Shown here piece after piece: positions 1-10,178 of a stretch of DNA of 64,000 bases. Source of the stretch: Tubulanus polymorphus (taxonomy: Eukaryota; Nemertea; Palaeonemertea; Tubulaniformes; Tubulanidae). The position numbers were made by a program, and so were the translations under genes. Position 1 is the stretch's first letter, and every line of letters begins with the position of its first letter. The DNA is taken from assembly GCF_964204645.1 (NCBI RefSeq), contig NC_134027.1, forward strand, positions 15,736,485 through 15,800,484, read 5' to 3'. The notes below the pieces were generated by a model. The model did no database searches, was not told the origin of the DNA, and saw nothing but the letters and a program-made list of their open reading frames with translations.

Positions 1-146
1 TCATTGTTAAACAATTCATGATCCTTAGGATAATTACTAAAGTCAAAATGATGTTTTAATGTTTTTAAATCATCTGTTATGTTATTAGTTTTTATCTTTA
101 ATATGTAACTGTCAGTATCAAAATATAAGATTTCTATATGCTTTTG
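1..146 (-). pseudogene. pPolB fragment, C-terminal palm, running off the window
   Basis: The minus-strand translation matches the C-terminal palm of the protein-primed family B DNA polymerase encoded at 5630-5780, including the metal-binding motif C as YFDTDS. The fuller copy to the right has DTDG at the same place, so this fragment keeps the more typical residue. It runs off the left edge of the window. On its other side it is cut by a LINE insertion and resumes at 910, so it is part of a Polinton-like remnant in the opposite orientation to the element starting at 2719. Confidence 0.8.
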
Positions 147-909
147 ATATGATATGATATGATTTATTTGCATAAAAGATTGTTACAGAGTTTACAAATG
201 AATACACAATATATGGAAAACAATGTACCAATAAATTATGCGAGGAATTAGAAGCCAAAGTTGGCTTAATCTAGTCCTAATCCCTCGTCCATACACTCTC
301 ACATACACACAGACATATACACCAATTCACATTCATTCCTAGTTTACCAAACAAACCAAATATACATAATATACATAGACAATTGCAGATAAAGTAATGT
401 GGCACGTTATAAAAGATTACACAGATAATTAATAAGTGGAACGAAGATAACGCTGAAGCTGAATTTTGAAGTTGGATATCGAGTCTAGATATTTTAATTT
501 CTCTGGTAAACTATTCCAGAATTTCGCTCCTTGAATTTTCATAGATGTATACTTGTATTTAGATTTAGCAAATTCTATTGATAAGGCCATAGGCCTGCGA
601 CTAGAACGAAGATTTTGGGTGTTCCTGGGAATGAAAAAATCTTTGAAAATAGTCGGTAATAAAAGGTTGATACTTAAGAAGGCAAGCGATCCAATTTGAT
701 GTCTGTAAATGTCATCCAGTTTAAGAATTTCTAATTTCCTGAAAATCGGGGATGTATGTTCAAGCCAATCTGAACGAGTGATTATCCGAAGGGCTTTTTT
801 CTGAAGGATGTATAATGGTTGCAAATAAATTTTACAGGCATTTCCCCAAATAAGATTGGCATAATGTAGGTGTGAGTGAACGAAACAATAGTAGAGATTT
901 TTTAGAATT
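147..909 (-). mobile_element. 5'-truncated LINE inserted in pPolB
   Basis: About 760 bp interrupt the polymerase fragment: pPolB sequence stops at a TTTT tract near 146 and resumes at a TTTT tract near 910, consistent with a short target duplication. The insert reads on the minus strand as the C-terminal part of a CR1-like LINE reverse transcriptase (429-909), including a segment around the residues LQKKALRIITRSDW, and ends in an untranslated tail with GATAT repeats at 147-162. No endonuclease or RT catalytic motif is present, so it is a dead 5'-truncated insertion. The polymerase and LINE reading frames happen to be in register, giving one chimeric 251-codon frame over 429-1184. Confidence 0.75.
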
Positions 910-1222
910 TTTTCTCCAAAATGAGGTTGTAATACGTTATAATAGAATTCATACATTAATAACTTTGATATTTCTAAAACTGAAGCACCAACATAGATTG
1001 GTTTATTAAATTTCATAGAAGTTCTCCTCATTTTAACTGCAGCTAAATTTTCATCAAATATTCTGTTACCTATGAACTTAGGATATGTTTGTAAATGTCT
1101 AATTCTTCTACCATTACTAACTAACTCAATATCATTTCTATTTCTAATATTTTCACAAGTTTTTCCATAGAATTCATTATTCATTAACTTGAAGAAATCT
1201 TTCTCAAAATCAGTTTTAGCTT
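910..1222 (-). pseudogene. pPolB fragment with motif B
   Basis: This is the minus-strand continuation of the polymerase fragment at 1-146. It carries the palm motif B as KLMNNEFYGKT (K-x3-N-x2-YG type) and is nearly identical in protein sequence to 5330-5630. The polymerase similarity starts abruptly at 1222, directly behind a LINE stop codon, so upstream polymerase sequence has been replaced by LINE sequence. It is not a functional gene. Confidence 0.8.
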
Positions 1223-1810
1223 TAGTTAGCTTGTTTGTAGGATATCATTGGAAAAAGGTAGTTTTTGCCAGATGTTTGAAAGAATGTTTTGAGGTGAATT
1301 TTGATGCGGGGTTGGCGGTGTTTGTTTTGAAAATAAAGAATATGCGTGGTCGTAATACGTTGTAATACGAGGTTGTAATGCGAGAATGTAATACGTTATA
1401 ATAGAATTCATACATTAATAACTTTGATATTTCTAAAACTGAAGCACCAACATAGATTGGTTTATTAAATTTCATAGAAGTTCTCCTCATTTTAACTGCA
1501 GCTAAATTTTCATCAAATATTCTGTTACCTATGAACTTAGGATATGTTTGTAAATGTCTAATTCTTCTACCATTACTAACTAACTCAATATCATTTCTAT
1601 TTCTAATATTTTCACAAGTTTTTCCATAGAATTCATTATTCATTAACTTGAAGAAATCTTTCTCAAAATCAGTTTTAGCTTTAGTTAGCTTGTTTGTAGG
1701 ATATCATTGGAAAAAGGTAGTTTTTGCCAGATGTTTGAAAGAATGTTTTGAGGTGAATTTTGATGCGGGGTTGGCGGTGTTTGTTTTGAAAATAAAGAAT
1801 ATGCGTGGTC
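929..1810. repeat. 423-bp tandem duplication with 36-bp filler
   Basis: Positions 929-1351 and 1388-1810 are direct copies (offset 459) spanning the pPolB fragment, the pPolB/LINE junction and the LINE C-terminus. I saw no differences by eye. The 36 bases between them (1352-1387) are built from repeats of GTAATACG and GTTGTAATACG, which also occur at the copy edges. This looks like templated filler made during end joining. Confidence 0.85.
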
Positions 1811-2718
1811 TAAATATATGCTTTTTCTGATGTTGACTAAAGGAGATAAGTTTTCCGCGGTGAAGTAATTAGAAAAGTAATGGGGTGAAGATTTGATGGT
1901 GTTTTGAATAAAAAGTGCAGTTTTAAGGATGAGGACATCATTGATTTTGAGGATTTCAAGATTTTTGAAAAGTGGGTCTGTGTGTGCAGTGTACTTAGAG
2001 TTGGTGATTATTCGAACAATCTTCTTTTGGATTGGGAGGCATTTTTTATTATAAGGCGAGTGGCCCCAAGCCAACAAGCCATAGTTCAAATGAGGATAGA
2101 CTAAGGTGTAGTAAAGAGAAAGTAAATTTTGTGTGTCTAGGATGTTTTTAGTTTTGTTTATGATACCAGTAATTTGTGAAATTTTCTTGTGTATTTTGTC
2201 GATATATGGTTTCCAGTTCAGATTTTCATGTATTGTCAAGCCGAGGAAATCTATTTGTTTTACTCTTTCAAGTTCAAAGTTGCCTATTTTGATTTGTTGT
2301 ATGTGGTTTATGAATGGTCTTCTCTGATAATTATGAAATATGATATATTTAGTTTTGTTCAGATTAGGGGTTAGTTTATTAGCGATAAGCCAGTCATTCA
2401 ATATGTTTAGGTCATAATTAATATACTGTATGAGTGTGTTGAGGTGTGTATGAGATACAATGCAATTTGTATCGTCAGCGAATAATATGTACTTCATGTT
2501 TACCGTGGAGGCATAGATATCATTGATGTATATTAGAAAGAGAAGTGGACCTAGGATGGAACCCTGGGGTACACCGATGTGTGAGGATAGTGTAGAGGAG
2601 TTGTAGGATTTGTACGAAACGTATTGTTGACGATTAGAAAGATATGAGGAAAACCAATCTCTTGCTATTCCTCGGATGCCGTAATGTTCAAGTTTATCTA
2701 GTAGTATATCGTGGTCGA
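1685..2718 (-). pseudogene. LINE reverse transcriptase fragment (CR1-like)
   Basis: An open minus-strand frame runs from 2718 to a stop at 1685. It contains consecutive RT blocks: the VDHDI-type entry, the SSYLSNR block, the GVPQGSILGPLLF block, the catalytic FADDTN box and the CR1-like connection region ending in NIWQKLPFSNDILQTS. The frame has no start and breaks at 2718 exactly where the Polinton-like element begins, so the endonuclease and first RT motifs are missing. A second copy of its last ~40 codons sits at 1226-1350 because of the tandem duplication. Its 3' untranslated region is absent: pPolB sequence follows the stop codon directly. It may be the downstream half of the LINE whose endonuclease and ORF1 lie at 19009-20940 in the same orientation. 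Confidence 0.8.
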
Positions 2719-2771
2719 TATTTCAATATTCATATTTGTGTGAGTTAGATTTTTAAACATTAAAAGTGTTA
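2719..2771 (+). repeat. 53-bp inverted repeat, left copy
   Basis: Starts TATTTCAATATTC and ends AAAAGTGTTA; it is the exact reverse complement of 18554-18606. On its outer side LINE RT sequence begins immediately. On its inner side pPolB coding sequence begins immediately, so it is a remnant of the left terminal repeat after deletions on both flanks. Confidence 0.9.
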
Positions 2772-5700
2772 AAGTAAAATTTATAAAATCTGAATATAAA
2801 TCAATATATAATATAAATTCTCATTCACAACATATTATATCGAAACAACATATAGATGATAAATTAGATAAATGTTATAATGAAGTAAAAACTAAAATAG
2901 AAGAGAAATATTTTGAAGGATCTGGTTTAATATTTGATGAGATAATATTTATGACTTTACATGTTTATAACACAAAATATAATAAGTTAACTAAATCAAA
3001 ACCAATTGATGAAAATAATGTATCATATTATAAAGAACCAGATATTGAAGCATCGAGTTATATTAAACTACCATTTAAAACTAATGCTGTTATAAATGTA
3101 CAAAATGATGATGATAAATGTTTTCTATGGACAATTATAAGTTGTTTACATCCAACAGAAGATATTACACATAGTTTTAGATTAACTCATTACAAACCAT
3201 TTGAAAATAATTATAAGATAGATCCTGTTAGAATGTAGAAGTATCCTGTTAGAATTAAAAACATCCCAAAGATAGAAAGAGATAATAATTTAAGAATAAA
3301 TGTATTTGATTTAATCAAATTACCAAATACAAAAGGTAACAACATAAAACATTATACATTAGAACCTTTATATCTATCAAAAGATTATGATTCAAATGAT
3401 GTTATAGATATACTATATTATGAGAATCATTATAGGTGGATTAAACAAATCGATTTATTTTTTAAATCAGAAAATGATCACCATAAAATATATCTTTGTA
3501 GAAAATGTTTACATAAATTCAGTAATGAAAGTACATCATTAAATCATAAACAATTATGTGAAAATCATGATTATTGTAAATTAGTTTTACCAAATGAAAA
3601 GGATAAAATATTAGAATTAAAAAAATATGATTACAAAAATAAAGTACCATTTGTAATATATGGAGATTTTGAATCATTAAATAAAGAATTAACTGATCAA
3701 GATAGAAAAGAAATATATTATAAAAGAAAGAAATTAAATTCTAATGAAAATGATTTTTCAGATGAACCACCAAAAACAAATACAATTAAAAAGATTCATC
3801 AATCAGCTGCAGCTTTCGGGTTATATATAAAATCTGATTATCCAGAACTAATTGAAAGTGAATATTATGATTATAGAAATGAAAATGTTATCAATCATTT
3901 TTGTGACTTATTAATTGAATATGAAATAAGATTTAGTAAATTATTGAATACAAATATAGAAATTATAATGACAGAAGAAGATAAAGAAGCATTTGCGTTT
4001 GCAGATAAATGTTATTATTGTGAAAATATATTTAATTATAAAGATAAAAAAGTAAGAGACCATGATCATTTGAACGGAAAGTTTAGAGGCGCTGCACATG
4101 AGAATTGTAACTTACAAGCTAAGAAAATTAACTTTGTACCAGTTATATTTCATAATCTATCAGGATATGATGCACATTTATTCATCAAACAGTTATGCCA
4201 TAAAATAGAAGAAATCAATAATGAAATAGAAATATTAAATTCAAATAGATCAAAAGATAAAATACCAACTTATAAATTTAGAATGTTAGCTAAAACATCT
4301 GAGAATTATATATCATTCCAATTTGGGTGTTTAAGATTTATAGATTCATATAGATTTTTAAATAGTTCATTAGATAACTTATCAAAATCATTAGTTGATG
4401 ATGAATTAAAAATATCAAAGCAACACTATCCAAATAATGATGATTTCCAATTAATGAGATATAAAGGAGCAATTCCATATTCATTTTATAAATCACATAA
4501 TGATTTTAATATAACTGAATTATTGAAAGAACAATTCTATGATGAATTAAAAAATGAATATGTTAAAGATGAAGTATATAATAGAACATTGAATATTTGG
4601 AATCATTTCAAAATAGAAAATCATGGACAATTAGTAGATTTATATTTAAAATCAGATGTATTATTATTAACCGATATATTCGAAAGGTTTAGAGATGTAA
4701 ACCTAAAATATTTTAACATTGATCCTTGTCATTGTTATTCAAGTCCAGGATTAACATGGGATTGTGGATTAAAATTTACGGATATAAAAATGGATTTGTT
4801 AACAAATATAGATCAATTATTATTATTTGAAAAATCTATAAGAGGAGGAGTTTCAGGTGTATTAGGTGATAGATATTTCAATGTAAATGAAAACCCTGGA
4901 TATAAGTTATTATATATAGATGCAAATAATTTGTATGGTTGGGTAATGATGGAACCACAACCTTATGGAGTATTTGAATTAACTGAAGTTTTACAGAATG
5001 AAAATAATGATAAATTTGATTGGAAGAAAAGAATTCTAGATATTGCAGATGATTCAGATACTGGTTACTTCTTTGTTGTAGATTTAGAAATTACCAAAAA
5101 AGATCAAATTACCAAAAAAGAATTAAACCTGAAAATCATATTCATACAGAAAAGTTAATGGTAACTCAAGAAGATAAATATAATTATGTAGTACATTATA
5201 GAATGTTAAAGTTTTATTTGAATCAAGGAATGGTTCTAAAAAAAGTACATGGATATATTTCATTTAGTCAATCAAAGTGGTTAGAAAAATATATAGATTT
5301 TAACACCAAACAGAGAACTGAAGCTAAAACTGATTTCGAGAAAGATTTCTTCAAGTTAATGAATAATGCATTCTATGGTAAGACTTGTGAAAATATTAGA
5401 AATAGAAATGATATTGAGTTAGTTAGTAATGGTAAAAGAATTAGACATTTACAAACATATTCTAAGTTCATTGGTAACAGAATATTTGATGAAAATTTAG
5501 CTGCAGTTAAGATGAGAAGAACATCAATGAAATTTAATAAACCAATCTATGTTGGCGCTTCAGTTTTAGAATTATCAAAATTACTAATGTATGAATTCTA
5601 TTATAATGTATTACAACCACTTTTTGGAGAAAAGCATATAGAAATATTATATTTTGATACTGACGGTTACATATTAAAGATAAAAACTGATAACATAACT

Positions 5701-6159
5701 GATGATTTAAAAATATTAAAACATCATTTTGATTTCAGTAATTATCCTAAAGATCATGAATTGTTTAGCAATGATAATAAAAAAGTTCCCGGTAAATTCA
5801 AAGATGAATTAGGCGGTGAAGAAATGATTGAATTCATAGGTATTAGATCTAAAATGTATTCATATAAAACTAAAGAACATGAAGCTAAAAAGTTAAAAGG
5901 AATAACCAAAAGTGTAGTAGAAAAGAATATTCATTTCAAAGATTACATCAATTGTATATTCAATGAAGAAGTTAGAAAACATAAAATGAGATGTTTAAGA
6001 TCTGAAGATCATGAAATGTTTATTGAAGAAATTGAAAAGATAAGTCTAAACCCATTTGATGATAAAAGATATATTTTAGATGATGGAATTCATACAGTTG
6101 CTTATGGTTGTAATTTAGATGAATACTTAAAAGAGAAGAAACAAAAGAGAACGAGATAA
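2772..6159 (+). pseudogene. Protein-primed family B DNA polymerase (pPolB), N-truncated, broken
   Basis: Polintons replicate with a protein-primed PolB. Visible motifs in order are ExoI DFES (~3665), a C-x2-C...RDHDH...H-x2-C zinc/HNH-like module (~4010-4115), ExoII HNLSGYDAH (~4150), ExoIII YLKSDVLLL (~4645), palm motif A IDANNLYG (~4918), motif B KLMNNAFYGKT (~5355) and motif C FDTDG (~5655). Compared with the copy at 55334-57194, about 200 N-terminal residues with two zinc fingers are missing and the coding sequence starts right after the inverted repeat. An in-frame TAG at 3236-3238 lies within a short duplication of CCTGTTAGAAT. Near 5110 the frame shifts within duplicated ATTACCAAAAAAGA units, so the C-terminal third (5158-6159) is in another frame. 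Motif C has DTDG where the fragment at 1-146 has DTDS. Confidence 0.9.
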
Positions 6160-6211
6160 TGAAAAGAATTCTAACGTGTTAATCAAATTTTAATAAAAAT
6201 ATGTATTATAA

Positions 6212-6550
6212 ATGGAGAGTAAACAAGCGAACAGTGAGAACAACAAATTACTTCTAGATAGAATAAAAGTTACTTCAAATGTCAAATCTGTAGATTATAA
6301 ATTCAAAAAGTTAACAGAATTAACAATTCATAAGAAATATCTAATTACAAATATTGATACAGTTACTAATAACTATGGAGATAAATTAGTTATACACTTA
6401 GAATATGAAGGATTAAAAGGAAATACATATAAATTCAGAACATATTTACCGGATAGATTTCATAGATTATCAAGTGAAGATTTAGAAGAATTATGTTCTG
6501 GAGATTTCTATTTCGTATACAAAGGTAAGAATAAAAAAGGGCACCATTAA
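6212..6550 (+). CDS. Conserved small Polinton-like protein, 112 aa
   Basis: An intact small gene 50 bp after pPolB, starting in the TAAATG context. I do not recognise the family with certainty. The core (residues ~40-110) has alternating beta-type segments (KYLITNID, KLVIHLEYEG, FRTYLPDRF, DFYFVYKG), which would suit a small nucleic-acid-binding fold; this is inference. The copy at 57231-57572 is nearly identical in this core but lies upstream of its pPolB instead of downstream. Conservation in both copies and placement next to the polymerase suggest a replication role such as single-strand DNA binding, untested. Confidence 0.65.
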   Translation: MESKQANSENNKLLLDRIKVTSNVKSVDYKFKKLTELTIHKKYLITNIDTVTNNYGDKLVIHLEYEGLKGNTYKFRTYLPDRFHRLSSEDLEELCSGDFYFVYKGKNKKGHH

Positions 6551-6582
6551 ATAGATTTCGAATAAGAAAATATGTAAAATAA

Positions 6583-7325
6583 ATGGTAGAATTTAAAGAA
6601 TACAGAATATTTGTTGATTCTAGAAGACTTACAGATTATAAATCACATAATTTACTAGTACAATTAGATAGAGAATTCAAGAATTGTGTTGATTTAAAAT
6701 TAGTAAATATAAGTTTATGTAATTCTTTTTATAATATAACGGATAAAACTATTGAAGATAATGCTTTTATGATTCATATTAGAAATGTAAATAAATGGTT
6801 TCACCTAATTTTAAAACCAGGATTAGCTCAAGAAATTAATCGAAGAGCACGGTTGAAAATTAGAAGAGATGATAAATTTTTAATTAGATTTATAAAAAGT
6901 GATAGCACAAATAAAACTAAAATAAAGGTATATGATGAAAGTCAACATGCATTTATGGCAAAAAAACCATTAGCTAAATTGCACCAGGAATTGCACCAGG
7001 TACTGCTACAGGAAACATAGATGGTAATTCAAATATAATACCTTTTACACACTTTTCTATTTATTGCAATTTAATTGATCCTACAAAAACTTTCGAAGCA
7101 ACTAAAGATACAATTTGTAATTCTAGTATATTAAATATTTTGCCATTAAAGAATGTTAAACAATTTGGAACTCAAATAAATTATAATTTAACTGAATGTG
7201 ATTTTAAACCTTGCATTCCTAAATTTAATAATTTTAGATTAGAAATTAGAAATCACAATGGATACTTAATTGATTTGAATAACTTTCCTGTGATATATGA
7301 ATTAGTTATAAGATGTAGAGAGTAA
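6583..7325 (+). pseudogene. Putative penton-like minor capsid protein, frameshifted
   Basis: The first frame (6583-7020) begins MVEFKEYRIFVDSRRLTDY and reads through beta-rich sequence. Near 6970, in a GCACCAGG repeat, the frame shifts, and the C-terminal part continues to 7325, ending with FRLEIRNHNG and a final beta strand VIYELVIRCRE. Size, beta-rich composition and position ahead of membrane proteins fit the single-jelly-roll penton protein expected in Polintons, but no catalytic motif can confirm it. Treat the penton name as inference. The frameshift makes this copy non-functional. Confidence 0.5.
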
Positions 7326-7341
7326 TTTTTTCACTATATAA

Positions 7342-7698
7342 ATGAATATAACTGTTGGACCGAGTATATGTTTTGGGTTTGATTTTAAACATGAGAAAGA
7401 AATGAAATTTAACATTAATGATGTAATTACACATATTAAAAATATTGCATTTTCTAATGAAACAACATTTGAGTATGAAACAACAATAGATAAAGAAACT
7501 TTAAATGTAGAAAAGATTACTAATTTAATTAGAGAATCTTTAAGATTTTATGAATTAGATGAAGATTTTATCATCGATGATATTAAAAAAATAATAATTG
7601 AAATATATACAAATGAAACTAGTAATGAAATAAATGTTGAATTAATCATCACTAAGATAACTAAATATTTTGATGATAGTAATTTTTTCGATAAATAA
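7342..7698 (+). CDS. Uncharacterised acidic protein, 118 aa
   Basis: An open frame starting in the ATATAAATG context 17 bp after the penton-like gene; its stop codon touches the ATG of the next gene. The protein is acidic, without membrane segments or cysteines that would suggest metal binding. It is mostly predicted alpha/beta with many Ile, Asn and Glu. I do not recognise a family. Its place between capsid and membrane genes suggests a virion component or assembly factor, which is only an inference. Confidence 0.5.
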   Translation: MNITVGPSICFGFDFKHEKEMKFNINDVITHIKNIAFSNETTFEYETTIDKETLNVEKITNLIRESLRFYELDEDFIIDDIKKIIIEIYTNETSNEINVELIITKITKYFDDSNFFDK

Positions 7699-7920
7699 AT
7701 GAGTGATAATAAGTGGATAATAACTGGATTATATAATGGAGCATTACTATCAGTTGGAACTGTTGGTTATTCAATGGTATTAAAAAAAGTATTTAAAATG
7801 GGAAGTGTTAATGTTGATAGATTTGATATAAATGATATTTTAAAATTAACATTAGCAGTTACTTTATCTAATTTAACTATTGATTATTTAGAAAAGCAAA
7901 AATATATTCCTCCAATATAA
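7699..7920 (+). CDS. Small membrane protein, 73 aa
   Basis: A short open frame packed directly between neighbours: the upstream stop ends at 7698 and the next ATG is at 7921. Residues ~7-27 are hydrophobic and Gly-rich (ITGLYNGALLSVGTVGYSMVL), and a second hydrophobic stretch around LKLTLAVTLSNLTIDYL could be another membrane segment. The tight spacing and TAAATG start argue that it is a real gene. The specific function is unknown; small membrane proteins are common among Polinton structural genes. Confidence 0.5.
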   Translation: MSDNKWIITGLYNGALLSVGTVGYSMVLKKVFKMGSVNVDRFDINDILKLTLAVTLSNLTIDYLEKQKYIPPI

Positions 7921-8367
7921 ATGCATAATTATTTTCCTAAATTAATGGCTTCTGCAATTATAACTATTATAGGATCGGCAATTGTTAACGCTTTAGCATT
8001 TACTGGTGGTGGATGTTTATTTAAACATATTGATAAAAATGGTTCATTAGAAGAACAAAAAAGACATAACTTAGCATTAGAGAAATACAATAAAGCAGCA
8101 GAAGAATATAGAGAAAAGAGACAAAACTATATGGATTATATTAACAAGGAATTATATGATCAGAAGATTTCACATAGAGATTTTCAATCAGTTGATGATG
8201 CAATGAGTTTATATAACGCAGTAACAAATAAAGAAAAATTACATCTATACAAACCTAAATTATCAGATTATTATACCCCAAGTAATGAACAGAAGAAATA
8301 TGAAATAATTTGGATTTTAGGTGGAACAGTTATTGTTATATTTGTTGCTTATAAGTTTACTAATTAG
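7921..8367 (+). CDS. Two-pass membrane protein with charged central helix, 148 aa
   Basis: An N-terminal hydrophobic segment (residues ~9-32, containing IITIIGSAIVNALAF and a GGG turn) and a C-terminal one (IIWILGGTVIVIFVAY) flank a long charged helical middle (ALEKYNKAAEEYREKRQNY), which resembles a coiled coil. The gene starts on the base after the previous stop codon. This architecture fits a virion or assembly membrane protein of Polintons. No frameshift or stop is seen. Confidence 0.6.
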   Translation: MHNYFPKLMASAIITIIGSAIVNALAFTGGGCLFKHIDKNGSLEEQKRHNLALEKYNKAAEEYREKRQNYMDYINKELYDQKISHRDFQSVDDAMSLYNAVTNKEKLHLYKPKLSDYYTPSNEQKKYEIIWILGGTVIVIFVAYKFTN

Positions 8368-8387
8368 TAATTTTTTTTGCTAAATAA

Positions 8388-8821
8388 ATGGAAGATAAAG
8401 TTGATAATATTGACATTATTCCTCATGATATAAATAAAACTAAATTTAAAACATATTTAGAAAAACAAATATTAGAATTTGAAAGTGACTTAAAGATAAA
8501 AAAGAAAAAATATTTAAAAGTAAAATTATATATTATTTGATTATAAGTGGTTCGGTTACAATTAGTTCTGTAATAACATTTCTAGCAATATTCAGTCCAT
8601 TAACACCTTCAGCTATATCAATTGGTGTATTAGGATTAAGTTCAAGTGTTTTAACCGGTATAAGTTCAAAATTAAATATAAAAAGTAATAAAGAAAAAAT
8701 TAAAACTAATATAAAAGAAATTAATAAATTGAAGAATACACTAGATTAAATAATAAGTTTAAATGGTCATATAACAGTTGAGGAACAAGATAAATTATTA
8801 AAAGAATTAATAAATTATTAA
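8388..8821 (+). pseudogene. Membrane/coiled-coil protein, broken
   Basis: The gene starts with ATG at 8388 (TAAATAAATG context) and encodes a charged N-terminal helix. A frameshift near 8530, where the first frame stops at 8538, leads into hydrophobic segments (ISGSVTISSVITFLAIF and AISIGVLGLSSSVLTGISS) and a Lys-rich helix. An in-frame TAA at 8747-8749 interrupts the tail, and the same frame stays open to a TAA at 8819-8821. Two breaks in about 430 bases identify it as a pseudogene of a structural-type Polinton protein. Confidence 0.55.
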
Positions 8822-8837
8822 TTTATTAATTATATAA

Positions 8838-9812
8838 ATGGCAGATAGTTTTCCAAAAGCTTTCCAATATAATAAATCAATTAAATATAATATTCCAGCA
8901 ATAGATTTTGATAAAGATATTACATATAGAAATGAAGTTTTAAATTCATTAATTGATTTATATATTTATGTTACTGAAAGTAATAATTTTCATGTAAAGA
9001 TGGAAAATATATTTCATGTGTATACAATTCATTTCAAAAATTTAAATGAGGCAAAACAATGGTTATTAAAATCTAATATGAAGTATTGGCAGAACCAATT
9101 AAATTTTGCTGTTTAATGCGCAACAACAGGATGTGGAATTAGTTGGAATGATCATTTAAACAAACCAAGTTTACCATTGATGTTATCACTTTTTAGATTT
9201 CATACATATTTTCAAATAAAATTAATATTAGATGAATTAGAATGTCCTTTACCAGGTTCAAAATATTTTAAAGAATTGTATAATAATATTAATTTTTCTA
9301 AGTTTTATAAAATATGTAATGAATTTAATATTAATTCAAATAAAGATTTTAGATCAAATATTGGAACAATGGGTGGATTAGGAATATTATATACTAAAGA
9401 ATTTGGAAAAATAATGACAAATTCAGATATAAGAACACTAAATTGGAATGAATTACCAAAATATTATAATGATATACAACAACAAAACAATAATGGTTGG
9501 GTTAATTTCATTTTAGAAAATAGTGAAGGTTTTACTAAAGCTGGAATACAAAGAATAAATCAATCTATTAGAACTTATTTGATATGTATTTTAGGTGCGC
9601 AAGTTGAAACAAGATCCCCAATAATTGGAAATGATAACACTTCATTCGATGTGCAGAAACAGTTTAAAGTTTTATTGGAAGATTCCATTCACAATGATAA
9701 AAATAGATCGATTCCGGAAAACATTGTAAGATATCAAAATTATTTAGATAAATCACATATTAGATTAAATTATTGTATAGGCCCTAATCTATTTATTATT
9801 CTAATGATTTAG
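8838..9812 (+). pseudogene. Conserved Polinton structural-type protein with in-frame stop
   Basis: The frame starts MADSFPKAF at 8838, is interrupted by TAA at 9114-9116, and continues in the same frame to 9812. The sequence after the stop (CATTGCGISWNDHL, then RFHTYFQIKLILDELECPLP, ICNEFNI and AGIQRINQSIRTYLICILGAQV) resembles, from memory, a large conserved protein commonly found beside Polinton capsid genes in invertebrate genomes. I cannot give its function; a virion role is likely by position. The end is also shifted: the frame of the next entry (9821-10162) looks like its natural continuation after about 9785. Confidence 0.65.
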
Positions 9813-9820
9813 TATTAAAG

Positions 9821-10162
9821 GTGGGAAACATAATTGGTTATAATAATCTAATTAAAACTGCAACAATAAATAATTCATTTGGATTAAATGATATAAATAA
9901 AAAGATTATTACTGCTCCAAAATTAATGGAAGGTGAAAAAAATAAAAAACACATTCAATCAACTGAAACTAAAACTAATAATATTAAATTAAATAATGAT
10001 TATAAAATAAAAGATTACAATACATCAGAAAATATTAAAACTGATATTATTCAACATGATATAATTAAACTAAATGATGATGATAAATCCCATGAAAATG
10101 CTAAATTAGCTTTAACTTGTATAGGAATTGTAATCGGAGGAATATTATATTTTAAATTTTAA
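9821..10162 (+). pseudogene. C-terminal continuation or small membrane-anchored protein, 113 aa
   Basis: The frame opens without an ATG (first usable codon GTG) and is open upstream into the end of the preceding gene in a different phase, so it is probably the frameshifted C-terminus of that protein. It contains an Asn/Lys-rich linker and ends with a single hydrophobic helix (LALTCIGIVIGGILYFKF), a likely membrane anchor. The alternative, an independent 113-residue protein, would need a non-ATG start, unlike every neighbour. Confidence 0.5.
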
Positions 10163-10178
10163 TTTTTGTATTATGTAA

